Source: Betaproteobacteria bacterium (GTDB taxonomy: Bacteria > Pseudomonadota > Gammaproteobacteria > Burkholderiales > SG8-41). Taken from it: DNA of 56,284 nt. The notes under the pieces were generated by a model. The model did not search any database and was not told where the DNA came from. It saw only the letters and a program-made list of their open reading frames with translations. This document shows positions 19,151 through 30,784 of this stretch, in pieces. The DNA lies in contig VGID01000023.1 in the NCBI GenBank assembly GCA_016868035.1, positions 1-56,284 of the forward strand, given 5' to 3'. A program made the position numbers and the translations under genes. Position 1 is the stretch's first letter, and the number at the start of each line of letters is the position of its first letter.

Positions 19151-20404
19151 ATGGCTGAGATCAGAAATTACACGATGAACTTCGGGCCGCAGCATCCGGC
19201 GGCGCACGGGGTGCTGCGGCTCGTGCTCGAGCTCGACGGGGAGGTCATCGAGCGGGCCGACCCGCACATCGGGCTGCTGCACCGGGCGACCGAAAAACTC
19301 GCCGAGCACCGGACCTATGTCCAGTCGGTCCCGTACATGGACCGGCTCGACTACGTCTCGATGATGGCGAACGAGCACGCCTACGTGATGGCGATCGAGA
19401 AGCTGCTCGGGCTGCAGGTGCCGGTCCGCGCCCAGTACATCCGCGTGATGTTCGACGAGATCACGAGGATCCTGAACCATCTTCTGTGGCTCGGCGCCCA
19501 CGGGCTCGACATCGGCGCGATGACGGTGTTCCTCTACTGCTTCCGGGAGCGCGAGGACCTCATGGACTGCTACGAGGCGGTCTCGGGCGCGCGCATGCAC
19601 GCGTGCTACTACCGCCCCGGCGGGGTCTATCGCGACCTGCCGGAGCGGATGCCGCGCTACACCCCGACGAAGATCCACGGCGAGGCGGCCGTGCGCGAGC
19701 TCAACCGCAACCGACAGGGCTCGCTGCTCGACTTCGTGGAGGACTTCACCGAGCGCTTTCCGCGCCTCGTGGACGAGTACGAGACGCTGCTCACCGACAA
19801 CCGCATCTGGAAGCAGCGCACGGTGGGCATCGGCGTGGTGTCCGCGGAGCGCGCGATCGCGCTCGGATTCACCGGCCCGATGCTGCGCGGCTCCGGGGTC
19901 GAGTGGGACCTGCGCAAGAAGCAGCCGTACGAAGTCTACGACCGGATCGACTTCGACATCCCGGTCGGGGTCAACGGGGACTGCTACGATCGCTACCTCG
20001 TGCGCATCGAGGAGATGCGCCAGTCGAACCGCATCGTCCGGCAGTGCATCGAGTGGCTGCGCAAGAATCCCGGGCCGGTGATGGTGGACAACTACAAGGT
20101 CGCGCCGCCTTCGCGCGTCGCGATGAAGACCAACATGGAAGAGCTGATCCACCATTTCAAGCTCTTCACCGAAGGCATGCACGTGCCCGAGGGCGAAGCC
20201 TACAGCGCCGTCGAGGCGCCCAAGGGGGAATTCGGCATCTATCTCGTCTCCGACGGGGCCAACAAGCCGTACCGGCTCAAGATCCGCGCGCCGGGCTTCG
20301 CGCATCTCGCAGCGCTCGACGAGATGGCGCGCGGCCACATGATCGCCGACGTGGTGGCGATCATCGGCACGCAGGACATCGTTTTCGGGGAAATCGACCG
20401 CTGA
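19151..20404 (+). CDS. nuoD: NADH-quinone oxidoreductase subunit D
   Basis: NuoD (49-kDa homologue) forms the quinone-binding pocket with NuoB. The 417-aa protein begins [20 protein letters not shown], the highly conserved N-terminus with the quinone-site histidine, and contains [12 protein letters not shown] (quinone-site tyrosine and aspartate region), [14 protein letters not shown] and the C-terminal [14 protein letters not shown]. Its stop overlaps the nuoE start. Confidence 0.98.
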   Translation: MAEIRNYTMNFGPQHPAAHGVLRLVLELDGEVIERADPHIGLLHRATEKLAEHRTYVQSVPYMDRLDYVSMMANEHAYVMAIEKLLGLQVPVRAQYIRVMFDEITRILNHLLWLGAHGLDIGAMTVFLYCFREREDLMDCYEAVSGARMHACYYRPGGVYRDLPERMPRYTPTKIHGEAAVRELNRNRQGSLLDFVEDFTERFPRLVDEYETLLTDNRIWKQRTVGIGVVSAERAIALGFTGPMLRGSGVEWDLRKKQPYEVYDRIDFDIPVGVNGDCYDRYLVRIEEMRQSNRIVRQCIEWLRKNPGPVMVDNYKVAPPSRVAMKTNMEELIHHFKLFTEGMHVPEGEAYSAVEAPKGEFGIYLVSDGANKPYRLKIRAPGFAHLAALDEMARGHMIADVVAIIGTQDIVFGEIDR

Positions 20405-20891
20405 TGAATGCCCCGATGGTGCTGTCGCCAGAGTCGCTGGCGAGGATAGACAAGGCGCTCGCCAAGTACTCGCCCGACCAGAAGAGCTCCGCGGTGATGG
20501 CGGCGCTCACGATCGCGCAGGATGAGAAGGGCTGGCTGTCCACGGAAACGATGGATTTCGTGGCGCGGTATCTCGGCATGCCTGCGATCGCGGTCTACGA
20601 GGTTGCCTCGTTCTACACCATGTACGATCTCAAGCCGCCCGGGAAATACAAGCTCACCCTCTGCACCAACCTGCCGTGCGCGCTGCAGGGCGCGACAGTG
20701 GCGGCCGAGCACCTGAAGAAGACGCTGGGCATCGGCTTTAACGAAACCACGACGGACGGGATGTACGCGCTGCGGGAAGGCGAGTGCTTCGGTGCGTGCG
20801 GAGATGCCCCCGTGCTGCTGCTCAACAACAAGCGGATGCTGTGCGCCATGTCGCCGGAAAAGCTCGACGCGCTGCTGAAAGATCTTGCCTG

Positions 20892-20892
<1 letters not shown>
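20404..20892 (+). CDS. nuoE: NADH-quinone oxidoreductase subunit E
   Basis: This 162-aa thioredoxin-like subunit carries the 2Fe-2S cluster N1a with ligands in CTNLPC and CFGACGDAP. An N-terminal four-helix region precedes the fold. It pairs with NuoF in the NADH module. Start and stop overlap nuoD and nuoF, respectively. Confidence 0.97.
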
Positions 20893-22205
<1,313 letters not shown>

Positions 22206-22236
22206 GTGGCGGGTGACGAATGGCGAGTGACGGACC
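22206..22236. repeat. Short heptamer array before nuoG
   Basis: GTGGCGG, GTGACGA, ATGGCGA and GTGACGG follow each other in 7-bp register between the nuoF stop and the nuoG ribosome-binding site. An ATG inside it (22220) is in frame with nuoG and could be mistaken for its start. Confidence 0.7.
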
Positions 22237-22243
22237 CAGGAAA

Positions 22244-24619
22244 ATGATCGAGATCGAGCTCGACGGCAAGAAGCTCGAGGTGGCGGAAGGGTCCACCATC
22301 ATGGATGCCGCAGAGAAGTCCGGCATCTACATTCCGCGCTTCTGCTACCACCGCAAGCTCTCGATCGCGGCCAACTGCCGCATGTGCCTGGTGCAGGTGG
22401 AAAAAGCGCCCAAGCCGCTGCCCGCGTGCGCCACCCCCGTCATGAAGGACATGAAGGTGTGGACGCACTCGGAGCAGGCGGTCGCCGCGCAGAAGAGCGT
22501 GATGGAATTCCTGCTCATCAACCATCCGCTCGACTGCCCGATCTGCGACGAGGGCGGCGAATGCGAGCTGCAGGATCTGGCGGTCGGATACGGCGCGAGC
22601 GGCTCGCGTTACCAGGAGGCGAAGCGCGTCGTGAGCGAGAAGAATCTGGGTCCGCTCATCGCCACCGAGATGACGCGCTGCATACACTGCACGCGCTGCG
22701 TGCGCTTCGGCCAGGAGATCGCCGGCATCATGGAGCTGGGCATGATCAACCGGAGCGAGCACGCGGAGATCATCACGTTCGTCGGCAAGACGGTGGATTC
22801 CGAGCTATCCGGGAACATGATCGACCTGTGCCCGGTGGGCGCGCTCACGTCCAAGCCGTTCCGCTACACGACGCGCAGCTGGGAGCTCACCCGCAATCCC
22901 TCGGTGAGCCCGCACTGCGGGCTGGGCTCGAACTTCACGGTGCAGGTCAAGCAGAACCGCGTGATGCGCGTGCTGCCGCGGGAGAACGAGGCCATCAACG
23001 AGTGCTGGCTCTCGGACAAGGACCGCTTTTCGTACGAGGGGCTCAACTCCGAGCAGCGGCTGGCGAGACCCATGCTCAGGCGCGGGAGCGGCTGGCAGGA
23101 GGTCGAATGGGCTGAGGCGCTCGGCTTCGTCGCGCAGGAGCTCGCGCGGATCCGCAAGCAGCACGGCGCGGCGAGCATCGGGGCATTGGCGACGCCGCAC
23201 CAAACGCTGGAAGAGCTTTTCCTGTTGGGGAAACTCGCCCGCGAGTTTGCTTCCGGCAACGTGGATTTCCGGCTGCGGCAGTCCGATTTCCGCGGGGACG
23301 GGATGCGCGCCGGGGCGCCGTGGCTCGGCATGAAGATCGCGGAGGTGGGCAAGCTCGACCGGGTGCTGGTGGCGGGCAGCACGCTGCGCAAGGATCACCC
23401 GCTGCTCGCGCACCGGCTGCGGCAGGCGACGAAGCGCGGCACGCAGTTGAACCTCGTGAACCCGTTCGATGACGACCTGCTGATGGGGGTTGCACACAAG
23501 GCGATCGTGCCGCCGTCGGCCATGGTCGACGAGCTGGCGCAGGTGCTCAAGGCCGCAGCCGGGTTGCGCGGCGCCCGCGTGCCGGAGGCAATCGGTGCGG
23601 CGCTCGAGCGCGTCACGCCCGGCGATGCGGCACGGTCCATTGCCGCGAGCCTCGCATCGGGAAAGAACGCGGCGGTGTTCCTCGGCAATCTCGCGCAGCA
23701 CCACCCGCGCGCGGTGGAGCTGCATGCGCTGGCGCACGCACTGGCGGCGGTCACCGGCGCGAGACTGGGTTTTCTCGGCGAAGCGGCCAACAGCGTGGGT
23801 GGTCACATTGCCGGCTGCGTTCCGTACGGCGAGCCCGCCGGATTGAACGCGGGCCGGATGCTGGCGCAGCCCCTCAAAGCGTACCTGCTGCTCGGCGTGG
23901 AGGCGGAGCTCGACACGCACGATCCGCAGCAGGCGCTCGCAGCGATGCGCGCCGCGGAGCTGGTGGTGGCGATGAGCCCGTTCCAGCACCGGGCCGTCGA
24001 CTACGCGCACGTGCTCCTGCCGATCGCGCCGTTTACCGAGACTGCCGGCACGTACATCAGCACCGAGGGGACGGTGCAGAGCTTCCGCGGGGTGGTGCGC
24101 CCGCTCGGAGAAGCGCGCCCGGCGTGGAAGGTGCTGCGGGTGCTGGGCAACCTGCTCGGCCTCGCCGGTTTCGAACACGACAGCGCCGAGGCGATCCGCG
24201 GCGAAATTCTGCGGAGTACGGACCTCTCCGGACGGCTCGACAACCGGCCGCCGGTGAGCACGCTGGAGGCGCAAGCCCCGCGCTCCGGGCGCGCGATCGA
24301 GCGTATCGCCGAGGTGCCGATCTACTACTCGGACGCCATCGTGCGCCGCGCCCGTGCGCTGCAGAACACCCGCGATGCCGCGGCGCCGGTGGCGGCCATG
24401 AACCGGGCCCTTGCCGAGCGGATGGGGGTGCGCGAGGGCGACCCCCTTCGCGTGCAGCAGGGCGAGGGGGAGGCTGTGGTCTACGCCGCGGTTGACGACC
24501 GGCTTCCCGCGGACTGCATCCGGCTTGCGGCGGGACATCCGGTTACCGCGGGCCTGGGCCCGATGTTCGGAGAGCTTCGCGCCGAGCGGGCCGCGGAGCG
24601 GGCGCAGGCGGCGGGCTAG
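22244..24619 (+). CDS. nuoG: NADH-quinone oxidoreductase subunit G
   Basis: NuoG is the large iron-sulfur subunit of the electron-input arm. The 791-aa protein has an N-terminal 2Fe-2S domain ([15 protein letters not shown], then PACATPV), the H-x3-C 4Fe-4S motif [14 protein letters not shown], and the CIHCTRC/CPVGA cluster region, followed by a molybdopterin-oxidoreductase-like domain without an obvious active site. I chose ATG 22244 ([10 protein letters not shown]) because AGGA precedes it and the family starts there; the in-frame ATG at 22220 is inside a repeat array. Confidence 0.96.
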   Translation: MIEIELDGKKLEVAEGSTIMDAAEKSGIYIPRFCYHRKLSIAANCRMCLVQVEKAPKPLPACATPVMKDMKVWTHSEQAVAAQKSVMEFLLINHPLDCPICDEGGECELQDLAVGYGASGSRYQEAKRVVSEKNLGPLIATEMTRCIHCTRCVRFGQEIAGIMELGMINRSEHAEIITFVGKTVDSELSGNMIDLCPVGALTSKPFRYTTRSWELTRNPSVSPHCGLGSNFTVQVKQNRVMRVLPRENEAINECWLSDKDRFSYEGLNSEQRLARPMLRRGSGWQEVEWAEALGFVAQELARIRKQHGAASIGALATPHQTLEELFLLGKLAREFASGNVDFRLRQSDFRGDGMRAGAPWLGMKIAEVGKLDRVLVAGSTLRKDHPLLAHRLRQATKRGTQLNLVNPFDDDLLMGVAHKAIVPPSAMVDELAQVLKAAAGLRGARVPEAIGAALERVTPGDAARSIAASLASGKNAAVFLGNLAQHHPRAVELHALAHALAAVTGARLGFLGEAANSVGGHIAGCVPYGEPAGLNAGRMLAQPLKAYLLLGVEAELDTHDPQQALAAMRAAELVVAMSPFQHRAVDYAHVLLPIAPFTETAGTYISTEGTVQSFRGVVRPLGEARPAWKVLRVLGNLLGLAGFEHDSAEAIRGEILRSTDLSGRLDNRPPVSTLEAQAPRSGRAIERIAEVPIYYSDAIVRRARALQNTRDAAAPVAAMNRALAERMGVREGDPLRVQQGEGEAVVYAAVDDRLPADCIRLAAGHPVTAGLGPMFGELRAERAAERAQAAG

Positions 24620-24621
24620 AC

Positions 24622-25653
24622 ATGGAATTTCTCGGCGCATTGCAGGGCTTGCTGGGGCCGACCTGGCTCGCGGTGTGGACGCTCGCCAAGATCGTCGCGA
24701 TCCTCGCCCCGCTGCTGCTGTGCGTCGCGTATCTCACGCTCGCCGAGCGCAAGATGATCGGCTACATCCAGGTGCGCATCGGCCCCAACCGCGTCGGACC
24801 GAGGGGCTGGCTGCAGCCGATCGCCGACGGTTTGAAGCTCCTGGTGAAGGAGATCATCGTGCCGACCGGCGCCAACAAGGCGCTGTTCGTGCTGGCGCCG
24901 ATCATGGTGATGATGCCGGCAATGGCGGCGTGGGCGGTCGTGCCGTTCAGTCCCGAACTCGTGCTTGCCGATATTGATGCGGGCCTGCTCTACATCCTGG
25001 CGATTACTTCGATGGGGGTGTACGGCGTGATCATCGCGGGCTGGGCTTCGAACTCCAAGTACGCGTTCCTCGGGGCGCTGCGCTCGGCCGCGCAGATGGT
25101 GTCCTACGAGCTGGCGATGGGCTTCGCGCTGGTGTGCGTGCTGATGGCGGCGCAGAGCCTGAACCTGGGCGAGATCGTGAGGATGCAGCAGGGCGGGCTG
25201 GGGCTCCTCAACTGGTTCTGGATCCCGCTGTTCCCGATGTTCCTCGTCTATTTCATCTCGGGGGTGGCGGAAACCAACCGCGCGCCGTTCGACGTCGCCG
25301 AAGGCGAGTCGGAGATCGTCGCGGGCTTCCACGTGGAGTACTCGGGCATGGCGTTCGCCGTATTCTTCATCGCCGAGTACGCCAACATGATCCTCATCTC
25401 CACGCTCGCAGCGATCATGTTCCTCGGCGGCTGGCTCTCGCCCGTGCCGTTCCTGCCCGACGGCTTCATCTGGCTCGCGGTGAAGATTTCCTTCCTGCTG
25501 TTCTGCTTCCTGTGGTTCCGGGCGACGTTTCCGCGCTACCGCTACGACCAGATCATGCGGCTCGGCTGGAAGGTGTTCCTCCCGCTGACCATCCTGTGGA
25601 TCGTGGTTCTCGGCGCGTGGATGCAGACGCCGCTCTGGGTGTGGTGGAAGTGA
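24622..25653 (+). CDS. nuoH: NADH-quinone oxidoreductase subunit H
   Basis: NuoH is the membrane subunit that joins the peripheral arm to the proton channel chain. The 343-aa, eight-TM protein has [19 protein letters not shown] and [19 protein letters not shown], with the conserved acidic funnel residues near the quinone entrance. It starts three bases after nuoG and overlaps the nuoI start. Confidence 0.98.
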   Translation: MEFLGALQGLLGPTWLAVWTLAKIVAILAPLLLCVAYLTLAERKMIGYIQVRIGPNRVGPRGWLQPIADGLKLLVKEIIVPTGANKALFVLAPIMVMMPAMAAWAVVPFSPELVLADIDAGLLYILAITSMGVYGVIIAGWASNSKYAFLGALRSAAQMVSYELAMGFALVCVLMAAQSLNLGEIVRMQQGGLGLLNWFWIPLFPMFLVYFISGVAETNRAPFDVAEGESEIVAGFHVEYSGMAFAVFFIAEYANMILISTLAAIMFLGGWLSPVPFLPDGFIWLAVKISFLLFCFLWFRATFPRYRYDQIMRLGWKVFLPLTILWIVVLGAWMQTPLWVWWK

Positions 25654-26144
25654 TGATCGAGCGCATCCGGTGGTTCCTCAAGACCTTCTTGCTCGCCGAG
25701 CTGGTGAAGGGCATGGCTCTCACCGGCCGGCACCTGTTCGCGCGCAAGATCACGGTGCAGTTCCCCGAGGAGAAGACTCCGCAGAGCCCGCGTTTCCGCG
25801 GTTTGCACGCGTTGCGCCGTTATCCCAACGGCGAGGAACGCTGCATCGCGTGCAAGCTGTGCGAGGCGGTATGCCCGGCGCTCGCGATCACGATCGAATC
25901 CGAGCAGCGCGACGACGGGACGCGGCGCACCACGCGTTACGACATCGACCTCACCAAATGCATTTTCTGCGGCTTATGCGAGGAATCGTGCCCGGTGGAT
26001 TCGATCGTGGAGACGCGCCTTCTGGAGTATCACGGCGAGACGCGCGGCGACCTGATCTACACCAAGCCGATGCTGCTCGCGATCGGAGACCTCTACGAGG
26101 AGCAGATTGCAAAGGACCGGGAAGAAGATGCGGCCTACCGATAG
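25653..26144 (+). CDS. nuoI: NADH-quinone oxidoreductase subunit I
   Basis: This 163-aa ferredoxin-like subunit carries 4Fe-4S clusters N6a and N6b, with ligands in [12 protein letters not shown] and [12 protein letters not shown]. The amphipathic N-terminal helix (residues 1-27) anchors it to NuoH. It overlaps nuoH by three bases. Confidence 0.98.
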   Translation: MIERIRWFLKTFLLAELVKGMALTGRHLFARKITVQFPEEKTPQSPRFRGLHALRRYPNGEERCIACKLCEAVCPALAITIESEQRDDGTRRTTRYDIDLTKCIFCGLCEESCPVDSIVETRLLEYHGETRGDLIYTKPMLLAIGDLYEEQIAKDREEDAAYR

Positions 26145-26246
26145 TGAACAGCAAACGGTAAACGGTGAACGGTAAACGGTAGCAACAACGGCGAAGCTGC
26201 GAGCGATGATCCTCCGTTCACCATTCACCGTTCACCGTTCACCAGA
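26144..26246. repeat. Heptamer-periodic inverted repeat, GGTAAAC/GGTGAAC word
   Basis: The left arm (26144-26182) carries tandem GGTAAAC and GGTGAAC units; the right arm (26213-26244) carries GTTCACC and ATTCACC units. They could pair across about 30 bp. The array fills the nuoI-nuoJ gap and starts within the nuoI stop codon. Confidence 0.85.
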
Positions 26247-26252
26247 ACAGCA

Positions 26253-26858
26253 ATGACATTCAACGAATTCGTTTTCTACACGTTCTCGGCGATCCTGATT
26301 CTCGCGGCGCTGGGCGTCATTACGGCACGCAACCCGGTGTATGCCGTGCTGTTCCTGGTGCTGGCGTTCTTTACCTCGGCCGCGCTGTGGATGCAGCTGC
26401 AGGCGGAGTTTCTGGCGATCGTGCTGGTGCTGGTGTACGTCGGCGCGGTGATGGTGCTGTTCCTGTTCGTGGTGATGATGCTGGACATCAATCTTGACCG
26501 GCTGCGGGAAGGCTACTGGAATTACCTGGCGCCGGCGCTGGTGGTTGCCGGCGTGATGGTGGCGGTCATGGTGACCGTGCTGGGCGGAAGATATTTCGGC
26601 TTCGGGGAGATGCCCGCGCCGCCGTCGCTGCCCGCCGGATACAGCAACACCAAGGAGCTCGGGCGCCTGTTGTACACGGATTACGTCTACCCGTTCGAGA
26701 TCGCGGCCGTGATCCTGCTCGTTGCGATCGTCGCCGCGATCGCGCTGACGCTGCGCCGGCGCAGGGACACCAAGCGGATCGATCCGGCCCGGCAGATCGA
26801 GGTGCGGCGGGAAGACCGCGTGCGGGTCGTTTCAATGCCGGCTGAAAAACAGGATTGA
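26253..26858 (+). CDS. nuoJ: NADH-quinone oxidoreductase subunit J
   Basis: NuoJ is a five-TM membrane subunit. The 201-aa protein carries the conserved LVLVYVGAVMVLFLFVVMML helix (TM3, a pi-bulge helix central to coupling) and the YPFEIAAVILLVAIVAAI segment. The last codons and the TGA stop fall at the start of the next heptamer array, so the short C-terminus is partly set by the repeat. Confidence 0.96.
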   Translation: MTFNEFVFYTFSAILILAALGVITARNPVYAVLFLVLAFFTSAALWMQLQAEFLAIVLVLVYVGAVMVLFLFVVMMLDINLDRLREGYWNYLAPALVVAGVMVAVMVTVLGGRYFGFGEMPAPPSLPAGYSNTKELGRLLYTDYVYPFEIAAVILLVAIVAAIALTLRRRRDTKRIDPARQIEVRREDRVRVVSMPAEKQD

Positions 26859-26953
26859 GGATCGAGGAATGAGGACCGAGAGATGAGGATCGAGCAATCC
26901 GGGGGCAAGGTGCCAGGGATTACTCAATCCTCAATCCTCGATCCTCAATCCCG
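26850..26953. repeat. Heptamer-periodic inverted repeat between nuoJ and nuoK
   Basis: The left arm (26850-26900) is made of GGATTGA, GGATCGA, GGAATGA and GGACCGA units. The right arm (26922-26952) is TCAATCC/TCGATCC units. The words are related to those of the array before nuoA. The nuoJ stop codon is the TGA of the first unit. Confidence 0.85.
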
Positions 26954-26971
26954 GGGTGACGAGGGGAACCA

Positions 26972-27277
26972 GTGATTTCACTGTCGCATTACCTGGTGCT
27001 GGGAGCGCTGCTGTTCGCCATCGGCGTCGTCGGCATCTTCCTCAACCGGAAAAACCTGATCGTCATATTGATGTCCATCGAACTGATGCTGCTGGCCGTC
27101 AACACGAACTTCATCGCCTTCTCGCACTACCTGGACGATCCGGCCGGACAGATCTTCGTTTTCTTCATCCTGACGGTTGCCGCGGCGGAAGCCGCCATCG
27201 GCCTCGCCATTCTGCTCGCGCTGTTCCGCAATCTGCGCACGATCCACGCAGACGACCTCGACAGCCTGCAGGGGTAA
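26972..27277 (+). CDS. nuoK: NADH-quinone oxidoreductase subunit K
   Basis: This 101-aa three-TM subunit has the conserved IELMLLAVN motif with the membrane glutamate near residue 37, and [17 protein letters not shown] with the second glutamate near residue 73. The start is GTG with GAGGGGAA upstream. It is the last native-looking subunit before the antiporter cassette, which begins 9 bp later. Confidence 0.96.
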   Translation: MISLSHYLVLGALLFAIGVVGIFLNRKNLIVILMSIELMLLAVNTNFIAFSHYLDDPAGQIFVFFILTVAAAEAAIGLAILLALFRNLRTIHADDLDSLQG

Positions 27278-27286
27278 CGAACCATC

Positions 27287-28771
27287 ATGACCGAAATGGA
27301 GCCGGTAGTATCGATCGCGCCGTTGTTGGCCGTGGGCGTTGCGGCGGCCGCTGGTCTGGCGGTGCTGGCCCTGGGCCGGCATCCGAACCTGCGGGAGGGG
27401 TGCAGCCTGCTGGCGGGCGCGGTGCAGTTTGCCCTGGTGATGACGATGGCGCCGGTGGTGTGGGACGGCGGGGTGGTCGCGTACCGGGTGGTGGATCTTC
27501 TGCCGGGCGTGGCGATCGTGTTTCGGGTGGACGGGCTGGGGCTGCTGTTTGGAGGCGTGGCGTCGTTCCTGTGGATGGTGACGACGGTCTATTCGATGGG
27601 CTACATGCGCTCGCTGCAGGAGCATGCGCAGACGCGGTATTTTTCCTGCTTTGCGCTGTCGCTGTCGGCGGCGTTGGGGGTGGCGTTTTCGGGCAACCTG
27701 TTCACGCTGTTCTTGTTCTATGAGGTGCTCACCTTCGTGACCTATCCGCTGGTGATCCACCATGAGACGGAGGAGGCCTTTGAGGGAGGCCGGAAGTACA
27801 TGGTGTACCTGCTGGGGACGTCGAAGACCTTTCTGCTGGTGGCGCTGTTGCTGACCTACCTGGTGGCGGGGACCCTGGAGATCAAGCCGGGAGGGATGTT
27901 TCCGGCGGACGCGGATCCGGTCTGGGTGACGGTGATCTTCGTGCTGTTCATAGCGGGCTTGACGAAGGCGGCGATCATGCCGTTGCACAACTGGCTGCCG
28001 ACGGCGATGATCGCGCCGACGCCGGTGAGCGCCTTGCTGCATGCCGTGGCGGTGGTGAAGGTCGGTGTGTTCTCGGTTGCGCGGGTGATGGTGGATGTTT
28101 TCGGGGTGGATCTGCTGGAGCGGCTGCACGTGGGAATACCGACCGCGGCCTTTGTCTCGGTGACCATCCTGGGCGCTTCGGTGATCGCGCTGTCTCAGGA
28201 CAATTTGAAACTGCGGTTGGCCTACTCGACGGTGAGTCAGCTGTCGTACGTGATCCTGGGCGCTGCGCTGCTGACTCCCGGGGGACTGGTGGGGAGCGTG
28301 ATGCAGATCGCCGCCCACGCCTTCGGGAAGATCACCTTGTTTTTCTGTGCGGGCGCGATCTATGTCGCATCGCATAAGACCAAGGTGAGCGAGATGAGCG
28401 GGCTTGCGCGACGGATGCCGTGGACCATGGCGGCATTTACCGTGGGGGCGCTGAGCTTGATCGGGGCGCCGCCGCTGGCGGGTTTTGCGAGCAAGTGGTG
28501 GCTGGCAGTGGGCTCGATCGAGGCGCAGCAGCCGGCGCTATTGTTCGTGTTGTTGAGCAGCACCATGCTCAATGCAGCGTATTTCTTGCCGATCATCTAC
28601 AAGGCCTATTTCGAGGCGCCGGCTGCGAGCGCGGGGGCCAAGCCATCCGCGGAGCGGCAGGAGGCGCCGTGGACGATGGTCGTGCCGTTGTCGCTGACGG
28701 CGGTGGGGACGGTGATGCTGGGGCTGTATTCCGAGCCGTTCCTGGCCCTGGCCCGGCAGGTGATTCGATGA
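27287..28771 (+). CDS. MrpD-like antiporter subunit in the nuoL position
   Basis: This 494-aa membrane protein belongs to the NuoL/M/N-MrpD family and resembles MrpD more than NuoL. Key residues of a proton channel are present: Glu146 in TM5 (FLFYEVLTF), Lys227 in TM7 (GLTKAAIMPLHNW), His252 and Lys258 in LLHAVAVVK. It ends at about residue 490 after TM14 and has no NuoL-type lateral helix. The codon choice is more G-rich and less C-ended than in nuoA-K. It overlaps the next small gene by four bases (ATGA). I infer it works as an extra or replacement pumping subunit of complex I. Confidence 0.88.
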   Translation: MTEMEPVVSIAPLLAVGVAAAAGLAVLALGRHPNLREGCSLLAGAVQFALVMTMAPVVWDGGVVAYRVVDLLPGVAIVFRVDGLGLLFGGVASFLWMVTTVYSMGYMRSLQEHAQTRYFSCFALSLSAALGVAFSGNLFTLFLFYEVLTFVTYPLVIHHETEEAFEGGRKYMVYLLGTSKTFLLVALLLTYLVAGTLEIKPGGMFPADADPVWVTVIFVLFIAGLTKAAIMPLHNWLPTAMIAPTPVSALLHAVAVVKVGVFSVARVMVDVFGVDLLERLHVGIPTAAFVSVTILGASVIALSQDNLKLRLAYSTVSQLSYVILGAALLTPGGLVGSVMQIAAHAFGKITLFFCAGAIYVASHKTKVSEMSGLARRMPWTMAAFTVGALSLIGAPPLAGFASKWWLAVGSIEAQQPALLFVLLSSTMLNAAYFLPIIYKAYFEAPAASAGAKPSAERQEAPWTMVVPLSLTAVGTVMLGLYSEPFLALARQVIR

Positions 28772-29028
28772 GCGGCGGTACGCCGGGCTGGGTGGCGCGG
28801 GTGGAGGCGATCCGGGCCAGTGTGACGGCGCGGCGGCTGTTCTATGCCGTGCTGGCCGGGCTGGTGCTGGTGGATCTTCTGGTGCCGAAGGCGGAAGGAC
28901 TGCCTTGGTGGGAGGCGCTGATGGGATTTGCCGCGGTATACGGATTCATTTCCTGTGTCCTGATCATCGCGGTGTCGAAGCTGCTGGGGCGCGCGGGATT
29001 GATGAAGCGCGAGAATTATTATGACTGA
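28768..29028 (+). CDS. Small two-TM protein between two MrpD-like subunits
   Basis: This 86-aa protein has an Arg-rich N-terminus, TM1 near residues 24-39 (FYAVLAGLVLVDLLV), a short periplasmic or cytoplasmic turn with PKAEGLPWW, TM2 near 49-69 (LMGFAAVYGFISCVLIIAV) and a basic/acidic tail KRENYYD. I do not recognise a named family, although the tail looks like that of small proteins linked to Mrp-type clusters. Its start overlaps the upstream stop by four bases and its end overlaps the downstream start by eight, so it is very likely translated with both antiporter subunits and may be a structural part of the complex. Confidence 0.82.
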   Translation: MSGGTPGWVARVEAIRASVTARRLFYAVLAGLVLVDLLVPKAEGLPWWEALMGFAAVYGFISCVLIIAVSKLLGRAGLMKRENYYD

Positions 29029-30784
29029 GTGGTCCTGGATTCATCCGGCGTCAGTTTTCTTCCTGGGCGCGGCGCTGCTGCCATGGGTGCAGGCGCGTCT
29101 TCGCGGGGCCTATTTGCTGCTGATCCCGGTCGTCGCGGGCCTGATGCTGTTCACGGCTTCTCCCGGGGTGTACGGGGTCTATCCCTTCTTGGGGCAGGAG
29201 TTGATTTTCGGCCGGGTGGATGCCCTGAGCCGGCTGTTCGGGGTGATCTTCATCCTCATGGCGTTCATCGGGATCGTGTATGGACTGCATGAGAAGGGCA
29301 GGACGGGACACTCCGCGGCGGCGTTGATCTACGTGGGCGGGGCGCTGGGGGTCGTTTTCTCGGGGGATTTCATCAGCGTCTTTATTTTCTCGGAAGTGAT
29401 GGCCTTCTCCTCCGTCTTCCTGATCTGGCTGCAACGGGATGCGGCGTCGCTCGCCGCCGGGTTTCGATACATCCTGATGCATCTCTTCGGCGGGGTGTGC
29501 CTGTTGGGCGGGTTGGTGATCCAGTTGATGGCGACGGGCAGCACGGCGTTCGAGCCGACGGCAGTCAACGGCATCGGCCCGGTATTGATTCTGATCGGAT
29601 TCTTGGTGAATGCGGCGGTGCCGCCGCTGTCGGCGTGGTTATCGGATGCTTATCCGGAGGCCACCGTGACGGGGGCGGTCTTCTTGAGCGCCTTTACGAC
29701 CAAGACGGCGGTCTATTGCCTGATCCGTGGATTTCCGGGGACCGAGGAGCTGGTCTGGCTGGGCGCGGTGATGGCGATCTATGGAGTGGTGTATGCCGTG
29801 CTGGAGAATGACATCCGGCGACTGCTCGCCTATCACATCATCAGCCAGGTCGGGTACATGGTGGCGGGAGTGGGGATGGGGACGGCGCTGGCTCTGAACG
29901 GATCGTCGGCCCATGCCTTCGCGCACATCCTGTACAAGGGATTGCTGTTCATGGGGGCCGGTGCGGTGATCCAGATGACGGGCAAGCGCAAGCTGACGGA
30001 GCTGGGGGGGCTGTATCGGACCATGCCGATCACGCTGACGCTGTACATGATCGGGGGGTTTTCCATCTCGGCCTTTCCCCTGTTCAGCGGTTTCGTGAGC
30101 AAGTCCATGGTGGTGGCGGCCGCGGAGGAGAGCCATCTGACGACGATCTGGCTGATGCTGACGCTCGCCTCGGCGGGGACGTTTCTGCATACGGGACTCA
30201 AGCTGCCGTATTACACCTTTTTCTGGAAGGATTCGGGGATTCGGGCGAGCGAGCCGCCCGCGAACATGCTGTGGGCGATGGGGCTCGCGGCGCTGCTGTG
30301 CGTGGGGATCGGGGTGGCGCCGCAGGCGCTCTATGCGCTGCTGCCCTACCCGGTGAATTATGCGCCGTACACGGCGCATCACGTGGTGGGGGCGCTGCAG
30401 CTGCTGCTGTTCACCGGCCTGGGATTCATGCTGCTCCTGAAGATGCTGGATCCGGAGCCGACGATCAGCCTGGATACCGACTGGTTTTACCGCAAGGGGG
30501 CCCGGGGCCTGCTGTGGCTGGCCGACCATCCCATTGCTCGCGCCGATGCGCGCCTCGGCGAAGCCTACCTCACGCTGGTCCTCAATCCGCTCGCTCGACT
30601 GGTCCAATGGTCGTGGGTTTTCGAGCGCCGCGTCATTGATGGCGCCGTGAACGGCGCGGCTTCGGTAACGCATGCCTTCGCTCTCCATGCGCGGCGGATC
30701 CAGAGCGGCCAGCTCCAGCACTACGCGCTGGCGATGGTCGTGGGCGTCTCCGTGTTCCTGGCGGCCTATTTGCTCTGGTTTTAG
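29021..30784 (+). CDS. MrpD/NuoL-like antiporter subunit with a NuoL-type C-terminal extension
   Basis: This 587-aa membrane protein keeps Glu125 in TM5 (FIFSEVMAFS) and Lys228 (SAFTTKTAVY), but the usual TM7 lysine is Asn197 (GFLVNAAVPPLSAW) and the following histidine is Ser204. After about residue 475 it has an extension containing DTDWFYRKG, ERRVIDGAVNG and RRIQSGQLQHYALAM, which resembles the lateral helix and final TM of NuoL. The stop TAG is supplied by the left end of an inserted element. I infer that it occupies the NuoL place and holds the membrane arm together. Confidence 0.87.
   Translation: MTEWSWIHPASVFFLGAALLPWVQARLRGAYLLLIPVVAGLMLFTASPGVYGVYPFLGQELIFGRVDALSRLFGVIFILMAFIGIVYGLHEKGRTGHSAAALIYVGGALGVVFSGDFISVFIFSEVMAFSSVFLIWLQRDAASLAAGFRYILMHLFGGVCLLGGLVIQLMATGSTAFEPTAVNGIGPVLILIGFLVNAAVPPLSAWLSDAYPEATVTGAVFLSAFTTKTAVYCLIRGFPGTEELVWLGAVMAIYGVVYAVLENDIRRLLAYHIISQVGYMVAGVGMGTALALNGSSAHAFAHILYKGLLFMGAGAVIQMTGKRKLTELGGLYRTMPITLTLYMIGGFSISAFPLFSGFVSKSMVVAAAEESHLTTIWLMLTLASAGTFLHTGLKLPYYTFFWKDSGIRASEPPANMLWAMGLAALLCVGIGVAPQALYALLPYPVNYAPYTAHHVVGALQLLLFTGLGFMLLLKMLDPEPTISLDTDWFYRKGARGLLWLADHPIARADARLGEAYLTLVLNPLARLVQWSWVFERRVIDGAVNGAASVTHAFALHARRIQSGQLQHYALAMVVGVSVFLAAYLLWF

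Noticed and set aside
22220-22243. Start of nuoG at the first in-frame ATG
   Set aside because: That ATG lies in a heptamer array without a ribosome-binding site; the next ATG at 22244 has AGGA upstream and matches the family N-terminus.
27287-30784. A complete separate Mrp Na+/H+ antiporter operon
   Set aside because: MrpA, B, C, E, F and G are missing, and the genes are embedded between nuoK and nuoM with a NuoL-like tail on the second subunit.
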